Made by a program: the position numbers and the translations under genes. The notes under the pieces are model-generated. The model did not search any database. It had not been told where the DNA came from and saw only the letters and a program-made list of their open reading frames with translations. This document shows positions 1 to 7,971 of a DNA stretch of 64,000 nt, one piece after another. The DNA is from Hungatella sp. UBA5385 (GTDB taxonomy: Bacteria; Bacillota; Clostridia; Lachnospirales; Lachnospiraceae), in contig DHOR01000054.1 of the NCBI GenBank assembly GCA_002409995.1, positions 1-64,000 on the forward strand, given 5' to 3'. Each line of letters starts with the position of its first letter. The stretch's first letter is position 1.

Positions 1-23
1 TAGCCAAGCTGAGCCACACCCCG
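1..23 (-). tRNA. tRNA, 5' end only (probably tRNA-Pro), runs off the left edge
   Basis: Read on the minus strand, the first 23 bases form an acceptor and D-arm start: CGGGGTG, then TGGCTCAGC, then TTGGCTA, the usual opening of a bacterial tRNA. A first base of C followed by GGGG is typical of tRNA-Pro. A perfect promoter lies about 50 bases upstream. The anticodon is outside the window, so the identity is inferred. Confidence 0.72.
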
Positions 24-71
24 TAAATAAATCTCTTTTTTACTTTGCCGTCGTTCCGTGACGCAAGAGTT

Positions 72-100
72 ATTATATATGATAGGGTAAAATTTGTCAA
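72..100 (-). promoter_or_regulatory. Consensus promoter of the tRNA
   Basis: On the minus strand TTGACA (95-100) and TATAAT (72-77) are separated by exactly 17 bases. Both boxes match the sigma-A consensus perfectly, as expected for a stable RNA gene. Transcription should start near 65 and run into the tRNA at 23. Confidence 0.85.
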
Positions 101-169
101 CCACTATTTTGAAAATAATTTTAGAACCATAAAAAGCTATAAAAAGGGGATTTTATGTAGAATTTTAAG

Positions 170-221
170 AAAAAAGGTCCTGAAATGGGAGGGACCGGCA
201 GATTCTACGAATCTGCCGGTC
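170..221 (-). terminator. Compound hairpin and T-run, end of the ABC operon
   Basis: A 12-bp perfect stem (193-204 with 210-221, 5-base loop) is followed on the minus strand by a second possible stem, GGTCC (192-196) with GGACC (176-180), and then six Ts (170-175). The two stems share bases 193-196, so only one can form fully at a time. Most simply this ends the transcript from the transporter genes at 378-2954. Confidence 0.5.
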
Positions 222-377
222 GAGTATGAAAAATAAAAAGTCAATGTTAAAAGGGTGGGGTTCCTTTACAATATTAAGTATAGTAGGAAATTGTGTCCGA
301 AGTTTGACCAGGTCATAAACATTTCATAAAAATACTTAAGGAATTATAAGGTTTTTCTTTCATCAATTTATATACGG

Positions 378-965
378 TTATATATCGGTTAAATGCACCA
401 GTGTCCCATCCAGCAATTTAATATCTTCCTCCTGATGAGTGTTAATAATGATCAGGCGGTTTGCAGATTTTCCCTTTATATAATCAATAACTTTGAATTT
501 TGTATCTTCATCCATACCTGTAAATGGCTCATCCATAAGAACAACATCAGAAGGGCAGACCAGTGCCCTGCATACAGCAACCCTGCGCTTCATCCCACCG
601 CTTAAAGTAGAAACCGGTTTATAAAGCGAATCTTCAGGAAGAAGTTTACATAACTCTGAATAAACATCTTCCTTACTAACATCTGTATTATTTGGCAGTA
701 CCATAGTAATATTGTCTACAGCTGAAAACGTTTCGCATAAGCGGTTTTCCTGAAAAACAGCAGTGAAGGTATGACCTTCCATACCTTCCATAGTACCGTT
801 GTCCGGCTGCTCCAAACCCAGGAGAATACGGAAAAATGTTGTTTTGCCAGAGCCGGAAGGTCCCATGAGACAATAGATATGGCCGGACTCAAAGGATAGA
901 TCCACCTGATTTAAAACCAGAAGCTCCTCATAGGATTTAACTATCTTTTTCACGGTCAGGTTCAT
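378..965 (-). CDS. ABC transporter ATP-binding protein (SsuB/TauB type)
   Basis: The cytoplasmic ATPase that powers the permease encoded just upstream. Walker A (GPSGSGKTT) is at residues 35-43, the Q-loop glutamine at 72, the signature LSGGM at 121-125 and Walker B (VVLMDE) at 141-146, followed by a TH switch histidine near 175. At 195 residues it is shorter than the usual 240-260 of SsuB/TauB proteins: the C-terminal part is reduced, but every catalytic motif is present. The start overlaps the permease stop by 4 bases, indicating translational coupling. The substrate is not readable from this subunit. Confidence 0.93.
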   Translation of the reverse strand: MNLTVKKIVKSYEELLVLNQVDLSFESGHIYCLMGPSGSGKTTFFRILLGLEQPDNGTMEGMEGHTFTAVFQENRLCETFSAVDNITMVLPNNTDVSKEDVYSELCKLLPEDSLYKPVSTLSGGMKRRVAVCRALVCPSDVVLMDEPFTGMDEDTKFKVIDYIKGKSANRLIIINTHQEEDIKLLDGTLVHLTDI

Positions 966-1738
966 AAAAGATCCCCTTCCTTTCCATTTGTTCTGTTAAA
1001 ATGTTTGTCCACCGAATTGAGCAAATATAAAAACAATTTTTCACCCCCTGCACTGATCAGAATTATCACCAGTGTCCAGGCAAACAAATCAGCTGTATTT
1101 AAATAGATTTTCGCCATGTAAAGCTTTTCTCCAATGGAATGGGCGGGAACACCGATGACTTCCGCAGCAACACCTGATTTCCAGCTCATTCCTAGAGACA
1201 GCTTGCAGCCGCTGATTAAATAGGGCATAAGCGCAGGACCGTAGATATAATGTGCTTTTTTCAGCTTCCTCATTCGAAAGACAGAAGCCATTTCCAGCAG
1301 GTCTGGGTCTGTGCTTGAAAGACCGGCTATGGTGTTTACATAGATCATAGGAAAGACAACCATAAATGATATAAACACAGAAAGATTTTTAGAGCCAATC
1401 CAGATGAGAGCAAGAATTACAAATGAGGCTACAGGAACGGATTTCATAAATACCATGACAGGCTCTAACAGTTCCTTTAAAAAAGGAAAACCATAGGCAA
1501 TACACCCAACCAGAATTCCAGCTATAAAAGCGGCAAGGAATCCAATGCTGATCTTCCCGAAGGAGTGAATAATGGTCCTCCAAAAGTCATAATCAGAGCC
1601 TGAACCAGCCAGCACAATCTGTTCTGCCAGCACCCTAACAACCTCAACAGGGCCTACCAGTATGATGTTATTGTGAACTGCCAGACTTGCCGCCTGCCAG
1701 AGAATAAGCCAAAATGCTATGATGCCTGCTTTGCGCAA
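962..1738 (-). CDS. ABC transporter permease (SsuC/TauC type)
   Basis: A membrane permease of 258 residues with about six hydrophobic segments. The first, near residues 5-25, is followed by a periplasm-side stretch, then clusters near 60-85, 95-125 and 200-235. The coupling loop (DLLEMASVFRMRKLKK), centred near residue 150, contacts the ATPase; this is the EAA-type loop of binding-protein-dependent permeases. It lies between the binding protein and the ATPase. A 45-base dispersed hairpin (1764-1808) sits between it and the binding protein gene and could reduce read-through, so the binding protein would be made in excess. Confidence 0.92.
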   Translation of the reverse strand: MRKAGIIAFWLILWQAASLAVHNNIILVGPVEVVRVLAEQIVLAGSGSDYDFWRTIIHSFGKISIGFLAAFIAGILVGCIAYGFPFLKELLEPVMVFMKSVPVASFVILALIWIGSKNLSVFISFMVVFPMIYVNTIAGLSSTDPDLLEMASVFRMRKLKKAHYIYGPALMPYLISGCKLSLGMSWKSGVAAEVIGVPAHSIGEKLYMAKIYLNTADLFAWTLVIILISAGGEKLFLYLLNSVDKHFNRTNGKEGDLL

Positions 1739-1763
1739 TGGAATGGACCTCCTTCGTTTTTTG

Positions 1764-1808
1764 AAATTGGGGTTCGACCCTTTGATACAAAGGGTCGAAC
1801 CCCAATTT
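1764..1808. repeat. Dispersed palindromic hairpin, copy 1
   Basis: A perfect 21-bp stem with a 3-base ATA loop. The core of each arm is ggggttcgaccctttg, with outer bases aaatt pairing with aattt. Two more copies are at 39982 and 50212. This one lies inside the ABC operon, between the binding protein and permease genes. Confidence 0.93.
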
Positions 1809-1838
1809 TAAATGCGGGAACTAATCAAATAATTCCAA

Positions 1839-2954
1839 TTATTTAGGTAAATAGTAAAAATCATCAGTTGGAAGAGTGCCGCCTACTGTGGCCGGGTCCA
1901 TATCAAAGAGGACTTTTAAGTATCCGCCCAGCATGGAAGCCATCTCTTCGCCGTCGATGTAGGTGATGCTGCAGTAAGGAATTGCTTTGGCAGCAACAGG
2001 GGCTTTTTCGATAATTCCGGCAGCAGCTACCAGTTCTGCTGCTTCTGCAACGTTTGTGTTGGCGAAATCAGCGGATTTTTTGTGTTCTGCAAGGAAGGCT
2101 GCAACTGCTTCCGGATGTTCTTCCAGTACTTCGGTTCTGCAGATTGTGACTCCGGTTACCAGACTTCCGCCTTCTTCATCAGCAACGGAATCCCATTCCT
2201 TTGTTAAGTCGAGAACCATTTGAAGGGCTTCGTTCTGAGCTATGGCTGCTGTTACAAATGGCTGGGGCAGCAGGCCTACAGCGCCTTCTGTTCCTTTTAA
2301 TACAGCAGCTACCTCGGCAGCTTCTGATTTATATTCCAGTGTTACATCATCTGTGGTAAGTCCATTGGCCTGTAACAGATGCTGAAGAGCATAGTCAGGA
2401 GTGGTTCCCTTACCAGTTAAATAAACAGTTTTTCCTTTTAAATCACCAATGGTCTTAATGGAATCATCTGATGATACCACATAGAGTACTCCAAGTGTGT
2501 TGATATCAATGGCTTTTACACCCTGATTGGTCTTGTTAAATATAATAGATGCCATATTGGCCGGGACAAGGGCAATGTCTAAATCACCTTTTACCATTTT
2601 TCCCAGAAGCTCGTCAGCTGCAGTTACCATTGTAAAATCATAGGAGCCTTCTGCTTCGCCTTTTTCAGCTCTGTCCATCATATGAACCAGTCCCATGGAG
2701 GTTGGACCTTTTAATGAGCCGATTTTTAAGGTGTAATTGTCTGCTTCGGATTTGTTATCAGCAGAATCATCGGCAAGGGGTGTTTCCGCTGCAGAATCTT
2801 CTGCAGTGCCTTTGGTTTCAGCAGTTTCGGTAACAGTCTCGGAAGTTTCGGCAACAGTAGTTTCTGAAGCCGTTTCCGCAGCATTCTTTCCGCAGCCACT
2901 TAAGGCAGCAGCGGTCATGGTCAGTGCCATTAATACGGGTAGTAATTTTTTCAT
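1839..2954 (-). CDS. ABC transporter substrate-binding lipoprotein (NMT1/SsuA type)
   Basis: A lipid-anchored extracellular binding protein of about 371 residues. The start is placed at 2954, not at the upstream ATG at 3044, because the downstream start has a GTGAGG ribosome site and begins a proper lipoprotein signal (MKKLLPVLMALTMTAAALSGC, lipobox Cys21). A Ser/Thr/Glu-rich linker (about residues 25-70) leads to an NMT1/NitT/TauT-type binding domain starting LKIGSLKGPTSMGLVHMM. This family binds thiamine pyrimidine precursors, sulfonates, nitrate and others; the ligand here is unknown. Divergence from purine salvage genes and a structured leader hint at a nucleobase-like or vitamin-like ligand, which is inference only. 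Confidence 0.9.
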   Translation of the reverse strand: MKKLLPVLMALTMTAAALSGCGKNAAETASETTVAETSETVTETAETKGTAEDSAAETPLADDSADNKSEADNYTLKIGSLKGPTSMGLVHMMDRAEKGEAEGSYDFTMVTAADELLGKMVKGDLDIALVPANMASIIFNKTNQGVKAIDINTLGVLYVVSSDDSIKTIGDLKGKTVYLTGKGTTPDYALQHLLQANGLTTDDVTLEYKSEAAEVAAVLKGTEGAVGLLPQPFVTAAIAQNEALQMVLDLTKEWDSVADEEGGSLVTGVTICRTEVLEEHPEAVAAFLAEHKKSADFANTNVAEAAELVAAAGIIEKAPVAAKAIPYCSITYIDGEEMASMLGGYLKVLFDMDPATVGGTLPTDDFYYLPK

Positions 2955-3019
2955 AATAATATCCTCACTTTCTGTTCGTTCCAGCTTGTGTGGATAAAAG
3001 TCTGCGTTGTTTTTAAAGC

Positions 3020-3112
3020 AAAAAACCATGCCAAAAAAGGGCATGGGAATTTCGTTTTACGCATTCTCATCGCCTTCTCCATCAGGTGAGCCTTTTGGGT
3101 TAGCACGAACAC
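3020..3112 (-). promoter_or_regulatory. Structured leader with terminator, candidate riboswitch
   Basis: Transcription from the promoter at 3117-3146 gives a leader with a GGGT...ACCC hairpin, a second hairpin (CTCACCT ... AGGCGATGAG) and then an intrinsic terminator: 7-bp stem CCATGCC/GGCATGG (3026-3032 with 3040-3046) plus six Ts (3020-3025). A terminator between a promoter and its gene indicates conditional read-through. It does not match the TPP, purine, SAM-I or cobalamin cores I know, so the ligand is unassigned. Confidence 0.6.
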
Positions 3113-3116
3113 CCTC

Positions 3117-3146
3117 AGTATACCATTATTTCCCGTGGTTTGTCAA
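3117..3146 (-). promoter_or_regulatory. Promoter of the ABC importer operon
   Basis: On the minus strand TTGACA (3141-3146), an 18-base spacer, and TATACT (3117-3122). It fires away from punA and feeds the leader at 3020-3112. Confidence 0.8.
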
Positions 3147-3174
3147 AATATAGATACTGAATATAAGGGATTTA

Positions 3175-3183
3175 TGCTATAAT
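3175..3183 (+). promoter_or_regulatory. Extended -10 promoter of punA-ade
   Basis: TGCTATAAT, a TATAAT box (3178-3183) with a TG extension and no good -35 element, 55 bases before the punA start. Confidence 0.55.
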
Positions 3184-3237
3184 AAAAAGATAGAGTAAAT
3201 AGTGATAATTGTGAAATGAGAAAGGAGATTTATTGGT

Positions 3238-4068
3238 ATGAATGAAGTATATGAAAAGCTGCAGGGCTGTTTAAAAAGTATTCGGGAGAAAACAGATTTT
3301 GTTCCGGAAATCGCCCTTGTTTTAGGCTCAGGTTTGGGAGAATATGCAGAGGAGATAGAAGTGGTATCTACCATTGACTATAAGGATATTGAAGGATTTC
3401 CTGTATCTACTGTACCTGGACATAAGGGCAGATTTATTTTTGGTTATGTAAATAAAGTTCCTGTTGTGATTATGCAGGGGCGTGTTCATTATTATGAAGG
3501 ATACCCAATGGCAGACGTGGTGCTTCCGGCAAGGCTGATGGGGCTGATGGGAGCCAAGATTCTATTTCTCACCAATGCATCAGGCGGTGTAAATGAAGGC
3601 TATAGTGCGGGGGATTTTATGGTGATCAAAGATCATATTTCCACCTTTGTACCATCTCCGCTGTTAGGTGAGAATTTAGATGAACTGGGACCAAGATTTC
3701 CTGATATGAGCGACATTTATCGGAGAGAGCTTCGGGCTCTTATTAAGGAAGCTGCAAAACAAGAGGATATTCCGGTTCGGGAAGGTGTATATATGCAGCT
3801 GACAGGACCTGCTTATGAATCTCCTACTGAAGTGCGTATGTGCAGAACTCTGGGTGCAGATGCTGTTGGTATGAGCACTGCCTGTGAAGCCATTGCGGCA
3901 AATCATATGGGGCTTAAGGTCTGCGGCATTTCCTGTATTACCAACATGGCATGCGGCATTACAGATGAACCTTTAAGTCATACAGAAGTTCAGGAAACTG
4001 CTGACAGGGTAGCTCCTTTGTTTAAACAGCTGATTACGGCTTCTATTACTAAAATGGCTGGGAAATAA
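3238..4068 (+). CDS. punA: Purine nucleoside phosphorylase
   Basis: A cytoplasmic enzyme that splits inosine and guanosine with phosphate to the free base and ribose-1-phosphate. The 276-residue length and motifs fit the trimeric PNP/MTAP family: phosphate-binding GSGLG near residue 30, GHKGRF near 61-66, QGRVHYYEGY near 80, NASGGVN near 116, and the base/ribose-binding block GMSTACEAIAANHMG near 205-220. AAAGGAGA precedes the ATG. Adenine deaminase follows after 21 bases, so the pair forms a purine salvage operon: this enzyme yields free bases and the next converts adenine to hypoxanthine. Confidence 0.95.
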   Translation: MNEVYEKLQGCLKSIREKTDFVPEIALVLGSGLGEYAEEIEVVSTIDYKDIEGFPVSTVPGHKGRFIFGYVNKVPVVIMQGRVHYYEGYPMADVVLPARLMGLMGAKILFLTNASGGVNEGYSAGDFMVIKDHISTFVPSPLLGENLDELGPRFPDMSDIYRRELRALIKEAAKQEDIPVREGVYMQLTGPAYESPTEVRMCRTLGADAVGMSTACEAIAANHMGLKVCGISCITNMACGITDEPLSHTEVQETADRVAPLFKQLITASITKMAGK

Positions 4069-4089
4069 AAATCAGGAGAGGATATTTCT

Positions 4090-5838
4090 ATGAAGAAAAG
4101 GCTGGCAGAACGAATTCATGCTTCAATGGGGAAGAAAAAACCATCTTTAGTACTGAAAAATGGTCTTGTAGTCAATGTATTTACTGCAGAGACCACCATC
4201 TGTGATGTAGCTGTTGAAGATGGATATATTGTAGGAATCGGGGATTATGACGGAGAGGAAGAAGTGGATTTAAAAGGAGCGGTGGTATGTCCGGCGCTGA
4301 TTGATGGGCATATTCATCTGGAGAGCTCCATGGTAACTCCTGAGGAATTTGAAAAGGCAGTGATTCCTCATGGAACTCTGACTGTAGTCACAGACCCTCA
4401 CGAGATTGCCAATGTGGCGGGGATAGAAGGAATCCGCTTTATGATGGAACGGACCAGAGACCTTACCCTTGACGTTTATTTTATGCTTCCTTCCTGTGTG
4501 CCAGCAACCGGTTTAGACGAATCAGGGGCAGTTCTCGATGCAAAAGAGCTGGAGCCTCTGTATCAGGAGAAACGTGTTCTTGGACTGGCAGAGCTGATGA
4601 ATTCCTATGGAACGACTAAGGCTGATCAAGAGATTCTGGAAAAGGTGGAAGCAGCCAGAATACGTAATCTTCTCATTGATGGTCACGCGCCGGGGCTGGC
4701 AGGTAAGGCATTAAATGCCTATGTGACAGCAGGTGTTCAGTCAGACCATGAGTGTTCCCATGTTTCTGAAGCAATGGAGAAAATGAGAAGAGGTCAGTGG
4801 ATTATGATTCGGGAGGGGACGGCTGCCCGGAATCTGGAAGCTTTGATGCCTCTGTTTCAGGAGCCTTACTATCACCGCTGTATGCTGGTGACCGATGATA
4901 AACATCCTGGAGATTTAATCCGTCTGGGTCATATTGATTATATAATCAGAAAAGCCATAAGCCTTGGAGCAGACCCTGTACATGCCATTATTATGGGTTC
5001 TTATAATGCTGCTGTGTATTTTGGGCTGAAGAATACAGGCGCAATTGCTCCTGGGTATAAGGCTGATCTGCTTGTGGTTTCCGATCTGCAGCACTTTACA
5101 GTGGAGCAGGTGTATAAAAACGGTAAACTGGCAGCAGAGAATGGAGTGATGAAAGCTCCTGCACCTCCCAAAACCTCTAAAAAACCCTCTTTAAAAGTAT
5201 ACGATTCCTTCCATTTAAATGAGATTATGCCTGAGGATTTGATAATCCGAGAAAAAGGCACTATGGAACGGGTTCTCTGCCTTACTCCGGGAGAGCTGAC
5301 TACTTCAGAGCGTCTGGTTCCATGGAGGGAGAAGGAAGGATTTGCAGCAGGAGTGGATACTGCGGAGGATATTGTTAAAATGGCAGTTTTGGAGCGCCAT
5401 CATGGCACAGGTCATATTGGTCTTGGATTCCTGGGAGGTTATGGACTGAAACGGGGAGCGGTGGCTACAAGCATTGCCCATGATTCCCACAACTTAATTA
5501 TTGCAGGAACAAATGATGAGGATATGGCTCTGGCAGGCAACACGGTGATCAATAATAAGGGCGGTCTGGCAGTTGTTGCAGATGGAAAGGTTCTGGGAGA
5601 GCTGGCTCTTCCTATTGCAGGGCTGATGAGTGAGGAACCGGCTGAGATTGTGGATCAGAAGCTGGAAGCATTAAAAGAGGAAGGGAAAAAGCTGGGAATT
5701 GATGGGGGAATTGATCCATTTATGACTTTGTCATTTGCCAGTCTTCCGGTGATACCCAAACTGCGGCTCAATACTTATGGGCTCATTGATGTAGATAAAC
5801 AGCAGATTGTGTCGGCTGTAACAGAGGAATGTACATAA
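4090..5838 (+). CDS. ade: Adenine deaminase
   Basis: Hydrolyses adenine to hypoxanthine and ammonia. At 582 residues it has the usual length of the bacterial Ade (AdeC) amidohydrolase family. Metal-binding features are visible in order: DGHIHLES near residue 75, TVVTDPHEIANV near 100, DGHAPG near 200 and SDHECSH near 220, then the C-terminal family block with GFLGGYGLKRGA and SIAHDSHNLI. AGGAGAGG precedes the ATG. It is co-transcribed with punA, and the putative base or precursor importer is transcribed divergently. Confidence 0.96.
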   Translation: MKKRLAERIHASMGKKKPSLVLKNGLVVNVFTAETTICDVAVEDGYIVGIGDYDGEEEVDLKGAVVCPALIDGHIHLESSMVTPEEFEKAVIPHGTLTVVTDPHEIANVAGIEGIRFMMERTRDLTLDVYFMLPSCVPATGLDESGAVLDAKELEPLYQEKRVLGLAELMNSYGTTKADQEILEKVEAARIRNLLIDGHAPGLAGKALNAYVTAGVQSDHECSHVSEAMEKMRRGQWIMIREGTAARNLEALMPLFQEPYYHRCMLVTDDKHPGDLIRLGHIDYIIRKAISLGADPVHAIIMGSYNAAVYFGLKNTGAIAPGYKADLLVVSDLQHFTVEQVYKNGKLAAENGVMKAPAPPKTSKKPSLKVYDSFHLNEIMPEDLIIREKGTMERVLCLTPGELTTSERLVPWREKEGFAAGVDTAEDIVKMAVLERHHGTGHIGLGFLGGYGLKRGAVATSIAHDSHNLIIAGTNDEDMALAGNTVINNKGGLAVVADGKVLGELALPIAGLMSEEPAEIVDQKLEALKEEGKKLGIDGGIDPFMTLSFASLPVIPKLRLNTYGLIDVDKQQIVSAVTEECT

Positions 5839-5866
5839 AAAAGTGCAGTATATCAGTAAAAATATA

Positions 5867-5895
5867 TTGATAAAACAATGTCATTGTGAGATAAT
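5867..5895 (+). promoter_or_regulatory. Promoter before hydrogenase locus 1
   Basis: TTGATA (5867-5872), a 17-base spacer and GATAAT (5890-5895). The expected start near 5902 lies upstream of the terminator at 5933, so this promoter would make a short leader RNA that is terminated or read through into the genes at 5996 onward. Confidence 0.55.
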
Positions 5896-5932
5896 GTGTC
5901 AAAAGGCAGAGTGATGACACTGTCGGCGAAGA

Positions 5933-5969
5933 AGCGGGAGAGCTGATAGAGCTTTCCCGCTGTTTTTTT
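5933..5969 (+). terminator. Intrinsic terminator or attenuator
   Basis: A 12-bp stem with one G-T pair (5933-5944 with 5950-5961, loop GATAG) followed by seven Ts (5963-5969). It ends the punA-ade transcript. Because a promoter-like element lies between ade and this hairpin, it may also attenuate hydrogenase locus 1. Confidence 0.85.
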
Positions 5970-5995
5970 ATAATAACCTGGAGGGAGAATAATTC

Positions 5996-6235
5996 ATGAA
6001 GGTAACGATTTGTATTGGGAGTGCATGCCATTTAAAAGGGTCCAGAGAAATCATTGCACAGCTGCAGAATCTGGTGAAGGAAAGACATCTGGAGAAGCAG
6101 GTGGATTTAAATGGTTCATTTTGCAGCGGTAACTGTGTCAATGGGGTTTGCGTCACCATTGATGAAAAGCTGTACTCTTTGAAACCAGAAGACACAAAGG
6201 AGTTTTTTGAAACAGAAATTCTGGGGAGGCTGTAA
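5996..6235 (+). CDS. Thioredoxin-like [2Fe-2S] ferredoxin
   Basis: A 79-residue protein with the cysteine pattern of the NuoE/HndA C-terminal domain: C6-IGSA-C11 near the start and C-SGN-C near residues 42-46, which together bind one [2Fe-2S] cluster. No membrane or export signal is seen. The next gene, the sensory hydrogenase, begins 2 bases after the stop, so this is probably its dedicated electron carrier or partner. AGGGAG precedes the ATG. Confidence 0.88.
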   Translation: MKVTICIGSACHLKGSREIIAQLQNLVKERHLEKQVDLNGSFCSGNCVNGVCVTIDEKLYSLKPEDTKEFFETEILGRL

Positions 6236-6237
6236 AA

Positions 6238-7971
6238 ATGGCGATTATTGATTTTAAAGCTACTAAGTGCAAGCATTGTTATAAATGTGTCCGCAATTGT
6301 GAGGTCAAAGCTATTATGATCAAGGATGAGCGGGCAGAGATCATGTCTGATAAATGCATTTTATGCGGAAAATGCATGCAGGTCTGTCCACAGTCTGCCA
6401 AGACTCTTGTCAGTGATTTGGAGCTTGTAAAAGGATATATAGCATCAGGTATTCCCACAGTGGTATCCATTGCGCCCTCTTATATGGGATTGTTAAAATA
6501 TAAGACCATTGGACAGGTGAATGCAGCCCTGCAGAAGCTGGGATTTGCTGATGTAAGGGAAACTGCAGAAGGTGCAGCTATGGTAACTGCCGGGTATGCC
6601 AGACTTTTAGAACAGGGGACTATGGAGAATATGATCACCACCTGTTGTCCAAGTGTCAATGATTTAATTGAGATCTATTATCCCAGCCTGATCTTTTATC
6701 TGGCTCCTGTTGATTCTCCTATGATTGCCCATGGAAAGATCCTTAAGGCAGAATTGGGACAGGAGACTAAGGTGGTATTTTTAGGACCTTGTATTGCTAA
6801 AAAACGGGAGTCTGAGGACGTTCGCCATGATAAGTATATTGATGCAGTGCTGAACTTTAATGATATCAGCACGTGGATGGAGGAAGAAGAGATTGTCATT
6901 GAAGAATGTGAGGACATTCCATTTTCTCGTATGGACCCAAAGGTAAACCGCCTTTACCCTGTGACAAACGGAGTTGTGAATTCTGTTCTTGCCACAGAGT
7001 CGAAAAAAGACGGTTACAGGAAGTTTTATGTTCATGGAAGCCGAAACTGTATTGATCTGTGTGAAAGTATGGTCCGGGGAGAGATTAAGGGCTGTTTTAT
7101 AGAGATGAATATGTGTTCAGGCGGCTGTATTAAGGGACCTACTGTTAATGATGAAACCATTTCACGATTTAAGGTGAAGCTGGATATGGAAGAGACCATT
7201 GACAGAGAACCTGCCAAAAGGGAGCAGGTGGAGCCTGTGCTGGAGCAGATATCCTTTGTAAAGCATTTTAGAGACAGATCACCAAAAGACCCAATGCCTA
7301 CAGATGAGCAGGTGAGGGAAATCCTTAAGATGATCGGGAAGACGAAGGCAGAGGATGAGCTGAACTGCGGCGCCTGCGGATATTCCACATGCAGGGAGAA
7401 GGCGATTGCTGTATTTCAGAAGAAGGCAGAGCTTAATATGTGTATTCCATTTATGCATGAAAAGGCAGAATCTCTGTCCAATCTGGTGATGGAGACCTCT
7501 CCTAATATCGTTCTCATTGTGGATAAAGATATGAAGATTATGGAGTATTCTGCAGTTGGGGAGAAATACTTTGGAAAGACCCGTCAGGAAGCCCTTAATA
7601 TGTATCTCTATGAATTTATCGATCCTTCGGATTTTCAGTGGGTCTATGATTCCCACCAGAATATTCATGGGAAAAAAGTCAGTTATAGTGAATACCATAT
7701 TTCTACCCTTCAAAATATTGTATACATAGAAAAAGAAGATGCTGTGCTTGCCACCTTTATAGATATGACAAAACAGGAAGAGCAGATGCAGCAGGAATAT
7801 GAGAAGAAGCTGGATACCATTGATCTTGCCCAGAAGGTCATTCATAAGCAGATGATGGTAGCCCAGGAAATCGCAGGTCTGTTGGGAGAAACAACTGCAG
7901 AAACCAAAACAACCTTAACCAAGCTTTGCAGAACCCTGTTGGATGAAGGAAGCGAAAGTGAGGTTCGGTAA
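6238..7971 (+). CDS. Sensory [FeFe] hydrogenase with PAS domain (group C, phosphatase-linked type)
   Basis: A 577-residue multidomain protein. Residues 11-50 hold two [4Fe-4S] sites (C11,14,17,21 and C40,43,46,50). The H-cluster domain follows, with L1 TTCCPS (C136/C137), L2 GPCIAKK (C185) and L3 EMNMCSGGC (C293, C297). A further four-cysteine site (C377, 380, 385, 402) precedes a PAS domain at about 415-520 and a short helical tail. There is no output enzyme domain, but the next gene is a SpoIIE-type phosphatase overlapping by one base. This is the arrangement described for phosphatase-linked sensory (group C3) hydrogenases. I infer that it senses H2 or redox state and controls the phosphatase. 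Confidence 0.9.
   Translation: MAIIDFKATKCKHCYKCVRNCEVKAIMIKDERAEIMSDKCILCGKCMQVCPQSAKTLVSDLELVKGYIASGIPTVVSIAPSYMGLLKYKTIGQVNAALQKLGFADVRETAEGAAMVTAGYARLLEQGTMENMITTCCPSVNDLIEIYYPSLIFYLAPVDSPMIAHGKILKAELGQETKVVFLGPCIAKKRESEDVRHDKYIDAVLNFNDISTWMEEEEIVIEECEDIPFSRMDPKVNRLYPVTNGVVNSVLATESKKDGYRKFYVHGSRNCIDLCESMVRGEIKGCFIEMNMCSGGCIKGPTVNDETISRFKVKLDMEETIDREPAKREQVEPVLEQISFVKHFRDRSPKDPMPTDEQVREILKMIGKTKAEDELNCGACGYSTCREKAIAVFQKKAELNMCIPFMHEKAESLSNLVMETSPNIVLIVDKDMKIMEYSAVGEKYFGKTRQEALNMYLYEFIDPSDFQWVYDSHQNIHGKKVSYSEYHISTLQNIVYIEKEDAVLATFIDMTKQEEQMQQEYEKKLDTIDLAQKVIHKQMMVAQEIAGLLGETTAETKTTLTKLCRTLLDEGSESEVR

Noticed and set aside
45..236. A 63-codon frame near the left edge
   Set aside because: Runs antisense through the tRNA promoter and terminator region; composition and start site do not support a gene.
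3048..3116. TPP riboswitch
   Set aside because: CTGAG and ACCTGAT strings occur, but the spacing is wrong, the CTGAG overlaps the -10 box and the second half of the thi-box (the CCAGCG block) is missing.
7279..7845. A 188-codon open frame antisense to the sensory hydrogenase
   Set aside because: Overlaps the PAS and Fe-S coding part on the other strand, lacks a start signal and gives no recognisable protein.
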